A stretch of 64,000 nt of DNA, taken from Anaerolineales bacterium UBA6055. GTDB taxonomy: Bacteria; Chloroflexota; Anaerolineae; Aggregatilineales; Phototrophicaceae. The notes under the pieces were generated by a model that saw only the letters and a list, made by a program, of their open reading frames with translations, had not been told where the DNA came from and did not search any database. The translations under genes were made by a program, and so were the position numbers. Shown piece after piece: positions 28,101-36,511 of this stretch; the stretch's first letter is position 1; each line of letters opens with the position of its first letter. The stretch spans positions 248,001 to 312,000 of the forward strand of contig DIYL01000002.1 in the NCBI GenBank assembly GCA_002428985.1, read 5' to 3'.

Positions 28101-29691
28101 GTCTGCGATTAAGCCAATTGTCTATACCGCAGGCTTAGTCGGCAACCAAGGTGCATATCAAACTCCCGCAACGATCTTGTGGGATGTCCCTGTGACATAT
28201 GATATCGGTGGTGGGCAAACCTATACGCCAGTCAATTTTGACCGTCGTTTCCGTGGTCCAGTGCCACTACGCTTCGCACTACAAAATAGTTATAACATTC
28301 CAGCAGTCAAAGCTTATGCACAAGTTGGTAATGCACGCTTCCTAGAAGTCGCCCAAGCGATGGGCTTACAATTCCCAGAAACATCACAACTGGGTCTGGC
28401 GAGCGCACTCGGAGCAAATGAAGTTCGCTTGATTGATATGATGCAGGCATATGGTGTACTGGCCAATGGCGGTCAACGGGTTGAGCTGTATGCGATTGAG
28501 CGTATCACAGAAACAGCTGATGGTGGTGAGATTGAAGTTGCACGTGCGCCTCGTCCACAACCGGTACAGGCAATCTCGCCACAAGTTGCTTTCCTGATGC
28601 AAAATATGCTCAGTGACGACAATGCACGGTCACAACAATTTGGTACAAACTCCAATTTGACCTTAGCACGACTCGGTATTCCAACACAAAATGTCGTATC
28701 TGCTAAAACAGGTACATCGAATGATAGCCGTGATCTATGGACGATGGGCTTCACACGGAATGTTGTCGTCGGTGTGTGGATCGGTACATATGATAACTCG
28801 CCCACATTTGGTACAACGGGCTTTAACAGTGCTTCCCCAGTTTGGAACATAACAATGGAAGCCGCCTTGCGTGGACGCACCCCACCAGAAATCGGTAACC
28901 CCGGCGGTGTGGTCACTCGTGAAATCTGCCGAACAACAGGCACTTTAAGTTACGATACTTGTCCACAACGGACAACAGATCTCTTTGTCCAAGACAGATT
29001 CCCACCACCACCCGATCAAGGATTTGTCCAAACAATTGCAATTGATAGCTGGTCAGGGTTACGAGCAAACGAATTCTGCGATGATTATGTTATTCAAGAT
29101 ACATTTGCTAGCATTGATGATCCATCAGCAGTTGATTGGTTGAATACAACGAATGAAGGTCGAGCCTATGCACAACAAGTTGGCTTACCAATTCCGTTGC
29201 AAGCACCACCTGCCAATGCATGTTCACAAGGTCAGACGCTACCAAGCATCAATGTTAGTTTCCCGAATGCAAACCAAACTGTACTCGGTCAAGTGGTGAT
29301 TCAAGGTCAAGTCCAAGCACCAAACTTTGTCCGTTACGAGCTTGCTTACGCAGCCGCCAATCAGCCAGATACATTCTTCCCGATTACAACATCACAAAAT
29401 CAAGTCCAAGTCAATGGTAGTGAGCTGGGTTCATGGGATACGTTAACCTTGCCAAACGGCAATTACACTATTCGCTTGACGGTTGTATCGAATACAGGTG
29501 GCACAATCGTGATAGATATCCCTGTATTAGTCGATAACCCAGTACCAACGGCAACCCCTCTACCGTTACCGACTTCAACACCAATTGATTCTGCAGTCGT
29601 ACCATCAGGTAGCACGCCAATTCCGTTTAATAGTGAACCGATTCAAGGTGAAGCCTTACCAGCACCTACGATTACACCATTAGGCGGTTAA
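25144..29691 (+). CDS. Class A penicillin-binding protein with a long acidic cytoplasmic arm
   Basis: A peptidoglycan glycosyltransferase/transpeptidase of about 1515 residues, roughly twice the usual size. Residue numbers here count from the upstream ATG at 25096. Residues about 17-595 form an acidic, Pro-rich cytoplasmic region with PED repeats and GGWH motifs, and a small Trp-rich unit (GVWWTVNAENGRWNRHD). A single helix (about 596-622) anchors it. The GT51 domain follows with QENERYYEDPGFDP, GASTITQQIARNL and LELYLNEVFFG. The transpeptidase domain has Ser1003 in PGSAIKP, SYN and AKTGTS. The C-terminus is an Ig-like domain and a Pro/Thr tail. The start is set at 25144 because a TATAAT overlaps the upstream ATG. 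The arm may bind divisome or elongasome proteins; that is inference. Confidence 0.93.
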   Translation: MSDDQKNDNLPGLEPDIEGGWHKPAEPSLWHTPEDEEITEDSQPFVLWKAFPDNVTERPQEQGGWHLPSPEDTVLTPDMQITKGEPIEVQPQSDVESPEDMIARLLGERPAVVAEPEPEAVAPEDAQIPAQPPEDTVLPSPEDTEIPAVAPEDVGIPTQLPEDVDVVDEDAESEEEIVEDILEDTLDDLADDDDPFGEDEITALQQMIEAEDLGEDSIADGGMDRIDAIGKEITDDLDPVLTDSSSVEVPAVGGENVDQAAEKAREMLRQFEDEDDNLPTQDLDATSLLEDDDANSIVGGLFSGTADLPQTPKEIAEQALQDLDGGSGYGTESTFPLPGQQQIPQLDPQTREFGEAFQQAQNQFATVRDLYNREEMSFDDYQRVLYENMIQDENGVWWTVNAENGRWNRHDALANEWIDDYPPALRELEEYNQALQYQPESLSGTSTSAPTAFDLPPIDGTQPPQAGDPIYDQFGVPAGQVPDQFDSQFTMPSSDPLATNLPNDELTMPSSGGFDPTMPADSLDPATLEPTIPIGGFEARAQGFDGVQSAIDTSGPDAYTFDEPTPTVDNIKNEQRNQTLRVLLFAGVGVVALVLFFAIIAAVGIVLWYNNAVDPYREQIAALADYDPPFQTARIFDANGDLIVELNSSDTGARTAIPLDEMSPYIVHAVVSQENERYYEDPGFDPIAIVRAFIQNLTGGDIQSGASTITQQIARNLVLQDTDVTTERKINEVLVALEIANQYDKNFVLELYLNEVFFGNQSYGVEAASQFYFGHGADELNFAESALLTSIVPSPALNDPVVNRPTAINNMRATMQKMLEVNCLQFQHGDWINREPFCINEDTRVQFDGDDVFLLSLNDDDEINGGLVTVQIAEIETIEFQPRNVRLRYPHFVNYIQAEIEAEFGTNALFQRGFNIYTTLIPSVQETAQDTLSRQVEVLVDTGVNTGAVMATDPNTGAIRAMVGSHDFTDEIAGQVNNALTDQQPGSAIKPIVYTAGLVGNQGAYQTPATILWDVPVTYDIGGGQTYTPVNFDRRFRGPVPLRFALQNSYNIPAVKAYAQVGNARFLEVAQAMGLQFPETSQLGLASALGANEVRLIDMMQAYGVLANGGQRVELYAIERITETADGGEIEVARAPRPQPVQAISPQVAFLMQNMLSDDNARSQQFGTNSNLTLARLGIPTQNVVSAKTGTSNDSRDLWTMGFTRNVVVGVWIGTYDNSPTFGTTGFNSASPVWNITMEAALRGRTPPEIGNPGGVVTREICRTTGTLSYDTCPQRTTDLFVQDRFPPPPDQGFVQTIAIDSWSGLRANEFCDDYVIQDTFASIDDPSAVDWLNTTNEGRAYAQQVGLPIPLQAPPANACSQGQTLPSINVSFPNANQTVLGQVVIQGQVQAPNFVRYELAYAAANQPDTFFPITTSQNQVQVNGSELGSWDTLTLPNGNYTIRLTVVSNTGGTIVIDIPVLVDNPVPTATPLPLPTSTPIDSAVVPSGSTPIPFNSEPIQGEALPAPTITPLGG

Positions 29692-29743
29692 CTGAGATTT
29701 AATTTCATGGGAGTCGTTATGACGGCTCTCAGATCATGGAGAT

Positions 29744-29777
29744 AAAAACAGGGCGATGTAATAACCGTCCTGTTTTT
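29744..29777. terminator. Bidirectional terminator between PBP and efp
   Basis: A 9-bp stem, AAAAACAGG with CCTGTTTTT, gives a T-run in both directions between converging genes. Confidence 0.8.
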
Positions 29778-29792
29778 GATTTATGTGGGATG

Positions 29793-30356
29793 CTACTTAC
29801 TTATACGGGTGACGTAGGAGCGTTCCTCGAGGTTTACTTTGACAACATCGCCTACATTAATGAACATCGGCGCGTTAACTTCAAAGCCACTTTCCAATTT
29901 GATCTTTTTGGTTGGGCTGTTCGCTGTATCACCAGCAACTGCTGCTTCAACTTCGATCACTTCATATTCCATCGTTTTAGGCAAGGAATAATCAATAATT
30001 TCACCCTCATAACTCAAGAGGACAATTTCCATATTGTCCTTAATATATATGAGGTCATCACCAAAGACCGCACGGTTCAACTGAGGTTGCTCATATGTCT
30101 GTGTATCCATGAAGGTTACAAAGTCTTCATCGGCATACAAATATTCTACCGTACGCGCCTCTACCCGAATATCTTCTACTCGTTCACCAGAGTTGAAGGT
30201 CATTTCTGTTGTTGAGCCTGTCCGTAAGTCACGTACAGTTACACGAATTGTCGCTTTACCACGCCCAGGTTTGTGATGTTTGTATTCCAGCACTTTATAT
30301 AGATTCCCGTTTTGGGTAAAACTCGTGCCTTTACGCAGTTGATTTACATCAATCAT
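29793..30356 (-). CDS. efp: Translation elongation factor P
   Basis: EF-P of 187 residues, which relieves ribosome stalling at polyproline stretches. It has the three beta-barrel domains: a KOW-like N-domain with the modified-residue loop HKPGRGKATI (Lys34 at the tip), a central OB fold and a C-terminal OB fold (GDTANSPTKKIKLESG, APMFINVGD). The tip residue is Lys rather than Arg, so modification would be beta-lysylation-like or another route; no epmA/epmB or EarP gene is in this window. The neighbouring PBP is unusually proline-rich, which fits a need for EF-P, though that is only a remark. Confidence 0.97.
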   Translation of the reverse strand: MIDVNQLRKGTSFTQNGNLYKVLEYKHHKPGRGKATIRVTVRDLRTGSTTEMTFNSGERVEDIRVEARTVEYLYADEDFVTFMDTQTYEQPQLNRAVFGDDLIYIKDNMEIVLLSYEGEIIDYSLPKTMEYEVIEVEAAVAGDTANSPTKKIKLESGFEVNAPMFINVGDVVKVNLEERSYVTRISK

Positions 30357-30433
30357 GTTATTTTATTATCCGTTTATCTCGCTATACAAAGGTTTTGCCG
30401 ATAGTATAGCAAACGCTTTTCAACATGCGTAGC

Positions 30434-30820
30434 CTATGATTCGAGTAGTGCAACTGCTTCAATTTCAATCATCGCGCCCAATGGTAATGCACCAGCTTGA
30501 ATTGCAGACCGCGCAGGTGGATTGTCTGGAAAGTATTCACTATAAACAGCATTAAAGTCAGCAAAGTCATTGATGTCTGCTAAAAAGACGGTTGTTTTCA
30601 CAACATTTGCCATACTACTACCAGCAGCTTCTAGCACACCTTTGACATTTTCCAATGACTGGCGGGTTTGCTCTTTAATGCCACCTTCGACCATCTGCTT
30701 GGTTTCTGGTACGAGCGGAACTTGTCCAGCTGTATAAACGAACCCATTAGCGATGATTCCCTGTGAATACGCACCAACAGCGGCGGGTGCATTTTCGGTT
30801 GCAATAACTTGTTTTGGCAT
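30434..30820 (-). CDS. RidA family reactive-intermediate deaminase
   Basis: A RidA/YjgF/UK114 protein of 128 residues, which hydrolyses reactive enamine/imine products of PLP enzymes such as threonine dehydratase. Visible family features are the start ATENAPAAVGAYSQGI, the Gly-rich GFVYTAGQVPL, and the catalytic Arg in NPPARSAIQAGALP followed by MIEIEAVAL. It works as a trimer. A GAAAAGGA-type site precedes the ATG. It is probably transcribed with efp, which starts 78 bp downstream on the same strand. Confidence 0.95.
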   Translation of the reverse strand: MPKQVIATENAPAAVGAYSQGIIANGFVYTAGQVPLVPETKQMVEGGIKEQTRQSLENVKGVLEAAGSSMANVVKTTVFLADINDFADFNAVYSEYFPDNPPARSAIQAGALPLGAMIEIEAVALLES

Positions 30821-31018
30821 GGTGTTTTCCTTTTCATAAAGTTAAATTCTGTGTCCTATTGTATCAAACACATAGTCTCATCACACTCACAAAATATCAT
30901 GATGACTTTGCTAACGGCTTCAAATTTCTGTGTTTTAGCAGGATACATAATTGATAGGATTTGATAGCCAAAAGTATGTTACATTTTTCACAAAAAGATA
31001 AGGGGAGGATGAGAGAAA

Positions 31019-32038
31019 ATGATCGATGATACACCTAAGCAGAAATCTAAAGACAAATCAAAAGAAATTTCCACCTGGACATGGCGTCGTACAGGAAAAG
31101 TTGCCCTTGCAGGTGTGATATACGGTATTGTAATGCAATGGGTGTTTACAGTGATTCCAGCAGAAGAAGATGTGAATATGCTTGCAACACTTGCGTTTTT
31201 AGCTGGTGTACCGTTAATTGGTGGCGGGCTCAGTGTGCGAATGATCCCACCCGTTCGGCGTACATGGTTTAACATCATCGCGATTGTCGTCAGCATGTCA
31301 CTCACATTTCTATTCTTCGTGATAGTATCGCAACCCTATATGATATTGTGTGTATTGATGGCATCACCATTTATCGTTGTTATTGCCTTGATCGGCGCAT
31401 TTATGTTCAAACGATTAGATCGTTACTTTCTTAATCGGAAGTATAATCGTAGTCAACTCGCATTTACGGGGTTTGTATTAGTGTTGCCGTTGTTAATTGC
31501 ACCTGTCGAAGCCAATTTAGAATCACCACACTGGCATCGCAATGTACAAAATGAAATCATCATCAACGCCACTATTGAGGAAGTCTGGGATAATATTATT
31601 CGGATGGACACAATTGCACCGGATGAACAACGCCCGTCTATCTATCATTCATTAGGTATTCCACGCCCAATTAAAGCAACCCTAGACTATGCAGGCTTAG
31701 GTGGTGTTCGTGTTGGACACTTTGAACATGGTCTAACCTTTGTAGAGGAAATTATTCAATGGGAGCTTTACGATAGTGTACGATTCAATGTTGATGTACA
31801 ACATAACGATCAATCGACAGCCATCCTAAAGCATATTGGCGGACGTTACTTCGATATTCTCGAAGCAGGTTATGAAATTATCGATCTTGGTAACGACCAA
31901 GTCCTACTAAGACTAGATAGTGACTACCGCCTGACCACTAATTTCAATGGATATGGCGCGTTTTGGTCAGATTGGATTATGCACGATTTCCAGACCTATG
32001 TACTCACAACTATAAAACACCGTGTTGAAGCACAATAA
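31019..32038 (+). CDS. Membrane protein with C-terminal SRPBCC (START-like) domain
   Basis: A protein of 339 residues. After a charged N-terminus (about 25 residues rich in Lys) come four or five hydrophobic helices (about 28-48, 53-72, 85-105, 107-127, 146-162). A soluble domain follows from about 175, starting NEIIINATIEEVWDNIIRMD. That opening, a strand followed by EVWD and a helix, marks the SRPBCC ligand-binding fold. The domain ends in a long helix (FWSDWIMHDFQTYVLTTIKHR). The ligand is unknown, and the fold usually binds lipids or hydrophobic molecules. GGGGAGGA lies about 7 nt before the ATG. It appears monocistronic, followed by a hairpin. Confidence 0.7.
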   Translation: MIDDTPKQKSKDKSKEISTWTWRRTGKVALAGVIYGIVMQWVFTVIPAEEDVNMLATLAFLAGVPLIGGGLSVRMIPPVRRTWFNIIAIVVSMSLTFLFFVIVSQPYMILCVLMASPFIVVIALIGAFMFKRLDRYFLNRKYNRSQLAFTGFVLVLPLLIAPVEANLESPHWHRNVQNEIIINATIEEVWDNIIRMDTIAPDEQRPSIYHSLGIPRPIKATLDYAGLGGVRVGHFEHGLTFVEEIIQWELYDSVRFNVDVQHNDQSTAILKHIGGRYFDILEAGYEIIDLGNDQVLLRLDSDYRLTTNFNGYGAFWSDWIMHDFQTYVLTTIKHRVEAQ

Positions 32039-32054
32039 CGATGACAATCGCTAA

Positions 32055-32085
32055 GGGTTGGTGGAGCATGTTTTCCCACCAATCC
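32055..32085 (+). terminator. Hairpin downstream of the SRPBCC gene
   Basis: A 10-bp stem, GGGTTGGTGG with CCACCAATCC (one G-T pair), lies 17 bp after the stop. It is followed by an A-rich rather than T-rich stretch, so termination is likely but not certain. Confidence 0.5.
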
Positions 32086-32198
32086 CCTAAAATAATAAAA
32101 ATCTTATAAAAGAAAAATCTTCCCCTCTTACGAGTGGTGACCACCTCCCCGACTATCCGATATTGTAAATGTATAGTCAAATTAGAAGGGACATCACC

Positions 32199-32399
32199 AT
32201 GTTATATAGCGAAAGTGGGTACGATCAAAATAGCGCAGTTGCAGTGAATATCCGTAAACCATCAACTCAGCCGAGCCGTTTGAGCCCATTACAAACACTC
32301 CATCTCAATCGGATTATTGCTGAGAGTCTATTGGAACTACATTATTTGAAGCAAAATAAAAAAAGAGCACACCGTCATGATGTGCTCCCACGTACTTAA
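32199..32399 (+). CDS. Small basic hypothetical protein (66 aa)
   Basis: The ATG at 32199 has AGAAGGG about 8 nt upstream. An earlier in-frame ATG at 32169 lacks a site. The product is basic and unlike any family I recognise. It begins MLYSESGYDQNSAVAVNIRK, contains a helical central part with LHLNRIIAESLLELHYLK, and ends in a Lys/Arg/His-rich tail. The last codons lie inside the terminator stem of the opposing TIR-WD40 gene. It may be a real small protein, given the good ribosome site, but coding status is uncertain. Confidence 0.4.
   Translation: MLYSESGYDQNSAVAVNIRKPSTQPSRLSPLQTLHLNRIIAESLLELHYLKQNKKRAHRHDVLPRT
32354..32387 (-). terminator. Rho-independent terminator of the TIR-WD40 gene
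   Basis: On the minus strand a 7-bp stem (GAGCACA with TGTGCTC) is followed by a long T-run, about 29 bp past the stop codon. It overlaps the 3' end of the small plus-strand frame. Confidence 0.8.
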
Positions 32400-32415
32400 A
32401 TTTATGTGATACGTA

Positions 32416-35280
32416 TTAACAGGTTGAAGGCGCATCTACTAGATAAATACGCTCTTCGTTACATGTCAAATCACGGATATATCGGTTATTTTGCGCCCAA
32501 TCTTCCAACTGTTCGACTGTATCATGGACAAACCACTGAATTACTCTATTATCCCATGAACCAGAGAAGACCGTGTTACCATCTGCGGAATAAACCGCAC
32601 TGTTAACCCATTCCGTATGGGCACTATAACGACGGAATTCTAAACCTGTTTGTGGAATCCACAAGCGAACCGTACCATCAGCAGAACTCGACAAGATGTG
32701 CTTACCATCAGGATGGTAACTTACAGTACGTATCTGTCCTACATGACCATTCAAAATTAACTCGGTACCGCCACTTTCTATATCCCATAGACGGATGGTA
32801 CTATCAGCAGAGCCTGTTAGAGCACCAGTCCCATCAGGTGTAAAGGCAACTGTATTAATACGACCTGTATGCCCATCAAACGTTTGAACCGTTTCCCCTG
32901 TTTCAATGTCAATTAATCGTGCCGAATCCGAACCGATTAAAAGTTGACTATCATCAGGGCTAAATAAGACAGCACGTAGTTGTCCATCAGGTTCGCCGAA
33001 ACAATCTTCATCATCTTCATTAAAGAAACATGCAACTTGTTCACCTGATTCCACATCCCAGACAATTACAGATAGATCGTTCGACCCAGATACCAATTGT
33101 GTCCCATCACTATTGAAGTCAGCCGTTGTAATCCAATTGCTATGACCAGTCAATTCATGCAGAATTTCGCCAGTACCTGAATCCATAATTCGAACAACAT
33201 TGTCTTTACCGCCCGATGCAATTAATCCACCATCTGGGCTATATATAGCGAACCACAAGTCATCTTCTGTCCCCTCATAAGTTGCTGTATTTTCCCCTGT
33301 TTCGATGTCCCAGATGCGCACGACATCATCATATCCTGCTGATGCAACCACATCACCGTCTGGATGGACAGCAACGGAGAAAATATCATCTTCACTACCT
33401 TCGAATTTTTGAATACTTGCACCATTTGTTAGTTGCCATATACGCACAGTATCATCTTGTGATCCTGTCATCGCAAACTGTGCATCGGGACTGAGTGCAA
33501 CACTGTTCACAATATTGTCGTGCGCATCGAACCGGAACAGTGGATCACGTTGGGCTGTATTCCAGAGGAAAAAGCCATTTTCACGCCATGCACTCGATAC
33601 AAACTGTGAACCATCTGCATCAAACCCGACACTATTAACGAAGCTTGTATGCCCACCTGTATAGCTTCTAATGGTTGTGCCTGTCTCATAATCCCAGAGG
33701 CGTAGGTCAATCCCATAGCTAGATAAAACATGTTCACCATCTGGGCTAAACACAGCTGCACCCACGTTGAGGTTTGGCTCACCAAGCAATTGATGTTGTG
33801 TAAACTCCTGAATAATTTCCCCAGTTTCCAAATCCCAAGTAATTGGTGGTGTGTTAATTGCGTAGGTTAGTACCACAGGCTCAGTTGGATGGAAATCTAC
33901 AGCAACAACACGACCCTCATGAGCATCAAGCACATGGATTGATTCACCTGTCTCAACATCCCAGATAATAGCGGTGTTATCATTAGAACCAGTCATGATC
34001 ATGCTGTCATCAGGACTAAATGCCACAGCAACAACATCGGTTGTGTGTTGAATGAAAGTCTTTAATTCATCCCCGGTTTCCACATCATACATCACAGCAT
34101 CACCTTCGATACAAGTTTCTGTACCGTCCTCCGCTGTTTCAACTTCGGCACAATCCCCCATAACAACCAGCGTTCCATCATGGCTAAAGGCGGCTGTATC
34201 AAGTGGGTGTCCGCGTGTGACGATATCTACCATGAGTTCTGAAGTCGCTGCATCGTAAATACGTATATCACCATCCATAGACGCAGCTAATGCACGTGTC
34301 CCATCGGGGCTAAAGGCAACACTGTTAATATCACCCTTTGCATCATCTAGTAGGAAGCGCGTCCCCGGACTATATACGGCATCGGCTAGGATTCGTTCGA
34401 CCTGTATCGGTGCTTCATCAATATTATTTGCCGCAACGGCCAAGGCAACCGCGAGGTCAATTTCATTATCAGCTAGGAGTGCCAACTGCGAACTAGCGGA
34501 CAATGCAAGGCTCAATGCTTCCTCAGCATTGCGTTCTGCTTGTGCTTGTGCCAGTTCAGCGACTTGTTGTGCTTCCACCGCTTGGAAGTAGAAAAAGACT
34601 GCTGCAATCGTCAAAAATACCGAGACCACAAGTGCCACCGAGACACCCGTAAGCAACCGACGTTGCAATGCCCGCATTCGAGCACGGCTCGATAATACAA
34701 ATTCATGATGTAATGACGTCGGATTTGGGCTTTTATTCGCCGCAATAGCGATCCAATTCTCAGCATTGGTCACTTCTTCGCCAACCAATAATTTACCGTT
34801 CGGACGACTATCGATCTCCCATTCTTTTGCACGCACAAGCAAACGTGTATGTTCTTTAATATGGTCGGGATCAGCCTTTAGTGTCTCTACAAGCGCTTTA
34901 GTCGCTTCATCGAGGTCTTTTCCTTCATCCATAAAAATCCAGTTATGTGAACTGATGGAGGGATGCATCTGACCAAACACTTCTTTATTTTCGATTTCAC
35001 GCCACAACACAGGAATAATTCGTTTATGACTTTCAACAGCATGGTCGATTTCTTGACGACAAACTTTAGATGTCACCGAATCTTCACTAATGACGAAGAT
35101 AAAACTATCTGCATTATCAATCCCTATTTGGATTTCGTTCCACCAGTCTGATGCAAGCGGAATCCCTTCCCAGTCTACCCAATAGGTAATTTCTTCCACA
35201 TCGAGACGGTCAGCCAGTATCCGAATAAATTCTTTGTCTTTACGCGAGTATGATATAAAAGCATCATTGCGTTCTGCCAT
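32416..35280 (-). CDS. TIR domain membrane protein with 14 WD40 repeats
   Basis: A protein of about 954 residues. The N-terminal TIR domain (1-135) opens DAFISYSRKDKEFIRILA and keeps the NADase-type Glu77 in SKVCRQEIDHAV. A linker leads to one membrane helix (near 206-230, GVSVALVVSVFLTIAAVFFY) and an Ala/Gln/Glu-rich coiled coil. By eye the rest is 14 WD40 repeats ending in I.WD or similar, enough for two seven-bladed propellers. The ATG at 35280 has GGGGTG upstream; the frame could start at GTG 35289. Similar TIR- or kinase-WD40 proteins are common in Chloroflexota and cyanobacteria. It may sense a ligand through the propellers and signal or cleave NAD through the TIR. There are no defence neighbours, so a defence role is unproven. 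Confidence 0.88.
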   Translation of the reverse strand: MAERNDAFISYSRKDKEFIRILADRLDVEEITYWVDWEGIPLASDWWNEIQIGIDNADSFIFVISEDSVTSKVCRQEIDHAVESHKRIIPVLWREIENKEVFGQMHPSISSHNWIFMDEGKDLDEATKALVETLKADPDHIKEHTRLLVRAKEWEIDSRPNGKLLVGEEVTNAENWIAIAANKSPNPTSLHHEFVLSSRARMRALQRRLLTGVSVALVVSVFLTIAAVFFYFQAVEAQQVAELAQAQAERNAEEALSLALSASSQLALLADNEIDLAVALAVAANNIDEAPIQVERILADAVYSPGTRFLLDDAKGDINSVAFSPDGTRALAASMDGDIRIYDAATSELMVDIVTRGHPLDTAAFSHDGTLVVMGDCAEVETAEDGTETCIEGDAVMYDVETGDELKTFIQHTTDVVAVAFSPDDSMIMTGSNDNTAIIWDVETGESIHVLDAHEGRVVAVDFHPTEPVVLTYAINTPPITWDLETGEIIQEFTQHQLLGEPNLNVGAAVFSPDGEHVLSSYGIDLRLWDYETGTTIRSYTGGHTSFVNSVGFDADGSQFVSSAWRENGFFLWNTAQRDPLFRFDAHDNIVNSVALSPDAQFAMTGSQDDTVRIWQLTNGASIQKFEGSEDDIFSVAVHPDGDVVASAGYDDVVRIWDIETGENTATYEGTEDDLWFAIYSPDGGLIASGGKDNVVRIMDSGTGEILHELTGHSNWITTADFNSDGTQLVSGSNDLSVIVWDVESGEQVACFFNEDDEDCFGEPDGQLRAVLFSPDDSQLLIGSDSARLIDIETGETVQTFDGHTGRINTVAFTPDGTGALTGSADSTIRLWDIESGGTELILNGHVGQIRTVSYHPDGKHILSSSADGTVRLWIPQTGLEFRRYSAHTEWVNSAVYSADGNTVFSGSWDNRVIQWFVHDTVEQLEDWAQNNRYIRDLTCNEERIYLVDAPSTC

Positions 35281-35377
35281 AGATAACACCCCAAAACTTT
35301 AGTTATGATTGCAATATGTTCTGATTATAACTGTCAGAAGAAGTTTATAACGTTAAGTTTGAAAATAGATAGAGATT

Positions 35378-36469
35378 CTATACCGTTCCGATACGTGATT
35401 CCCACTCACCAACATCAAGGGCATCCAAGCGTCGTGTGCCTCCAATATCTAACACAAAATCTTTACCAAATGCCAACGCCGGACTTAATGCTCCAGCGAG
35501 CTGACGTTCCAAAGTCTGCTCAACAGCCAATACACTAGCTTCCACAGTAAATTGATAGGCTTCGAGGGTATCTAACCAAGCTTCAGCCATATGTTTCTGA
35601 TCGTCAGTCACCTTCGCATACAAATAAGAGCGTGAGGTTTTACGATGAGTCTCATTGGGTCCCTTAACAACAGCACCAATAAGTTGCTTCACAACAGATT
35701 TAACAACACCATTACTCAACAAAGTTTGCCCAATACCAGACCCCATCCCCGCCATTGTAATCGCAGCTTTAGGTACTGCCATATACGTTGTGATATTGGG
35801 AATACCTGTCGTCCGATATGCCGTGGCTAAGTCACCCCATGGGATTGCCATGGTCTCTTCATATCCATGCATAAAACGTAATTCCTTAGTATCAAAACCA
35901 ATTGGATGCGGTTGCAAAATACCATCACGCCGAATTTTCCCACCAACACCAGCCCACTCAACTGCAGTTTTCGCTGTTCCCGCACTAGCCCGGGTTAACG
36001 ACGCAATCCCAATCTCAAGATGTGTCGCACTTGGCAATTTATCGGCGACATGTTTAGCAAGGCAGTCTGTTGGTACAACATCAAAGCCTACCCCCGGTAT
36101 CAGGGCAATACCGTTTTTACGGGCAACTTCATCGTAGGTAAATGCTTTTTCAAAAACATCAATTTCGCCTGTAATATCAAGATAGTGTGTATTCGTTGCA
36201 AGACATGCCTTGATGACTGTTTCGCTCGTATGTAGAAATGGTCCTGCCGCAAGGTAGACAAGCGACATATCAGCAATCGCTTCGGCAACAATATTGACAT
36301 CATCTAGGTCAAATACCATGTAATCCAGTTGCAGCTCAAGTGCAAGTTTCTCTATTTTTTTCTGATTACGTCCTGCAATCACAGGATTATGTCCACGGGC
36401 TTTGGCATGTTTGGCAACCAATTTGCCAGTATAACCATTTGCACCGTATATCATCCAATCTTTCGCCAT
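35378..36469 (-). CDS. Saccharopine dehydrogenase-like / trans-acting enoyl reductase family protein
   Basis: An NAD(P)-dependent oxidoreductase-like protein of 363 residues. The Rossmann motif WMIYGANGYTGKLVAKHA is at the very N-terminus, with an adjacent AGRNQKKIEKL for NADP phosphate binding. VAEAIADMSLVYLAAGPF and HYLDITGEIDVFE follow the saccharopine dehydrogenase NAD-binding pattern. The C-terminal half matches the short trans-acting enoyl reductase/YSC-like subgroup rather than true lysine-pathway enzymes. Its substrate is unknown. The start is placed at ATG 36469 (MAKDWM); a GTG at 36484 is also in frame with no better ribosome site. Confidence 0.82.
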   Translation of the reverse strand: MAKDWMIYGANGYTGKLVAKHAKARGHNPVIAGRNQKKIEKLALELQLDYMVFDLDDVNIVAEAIADMSLVYLAAGPFLHTSETVIKACLATNTHYLDITGEIDVFEKAFTYDEVARKNGIALIPGVGFDVVPTDCLAKHVADKLPSATHLEIGIASLTRASAGTAKTAVEWAGVGGKIRRDGILQPHPIGFDTKELRFMHGYEETMAIPWGDLATAYRTTGIPNITTYMAVPKAAITMAGMGSGIGQTLLSNGVVKSVVKQLIGAVVKGPNETHRKTSRSYLYAKVTDDQKHMAEAWLDTLEAYQFTVEASVLAVEQTLERQLAGALSPALAFGKDFVLDIGGTRRLDALDVGEWESRIGTV

Positions 36470-36511
36470 ATCACCATCTTTCACTTAAAATTTAGGGGAA
36501 GAATAGCTATA

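Noticed and set aside
32416..35289. Defence island centred on the TIR-WD40 gene
   Set aside because: Neighbours are housekeeping or metabolic genes; there is no nuclease, methylase, Argonaute, cyclic-nucleotide synthase or other defence partner.
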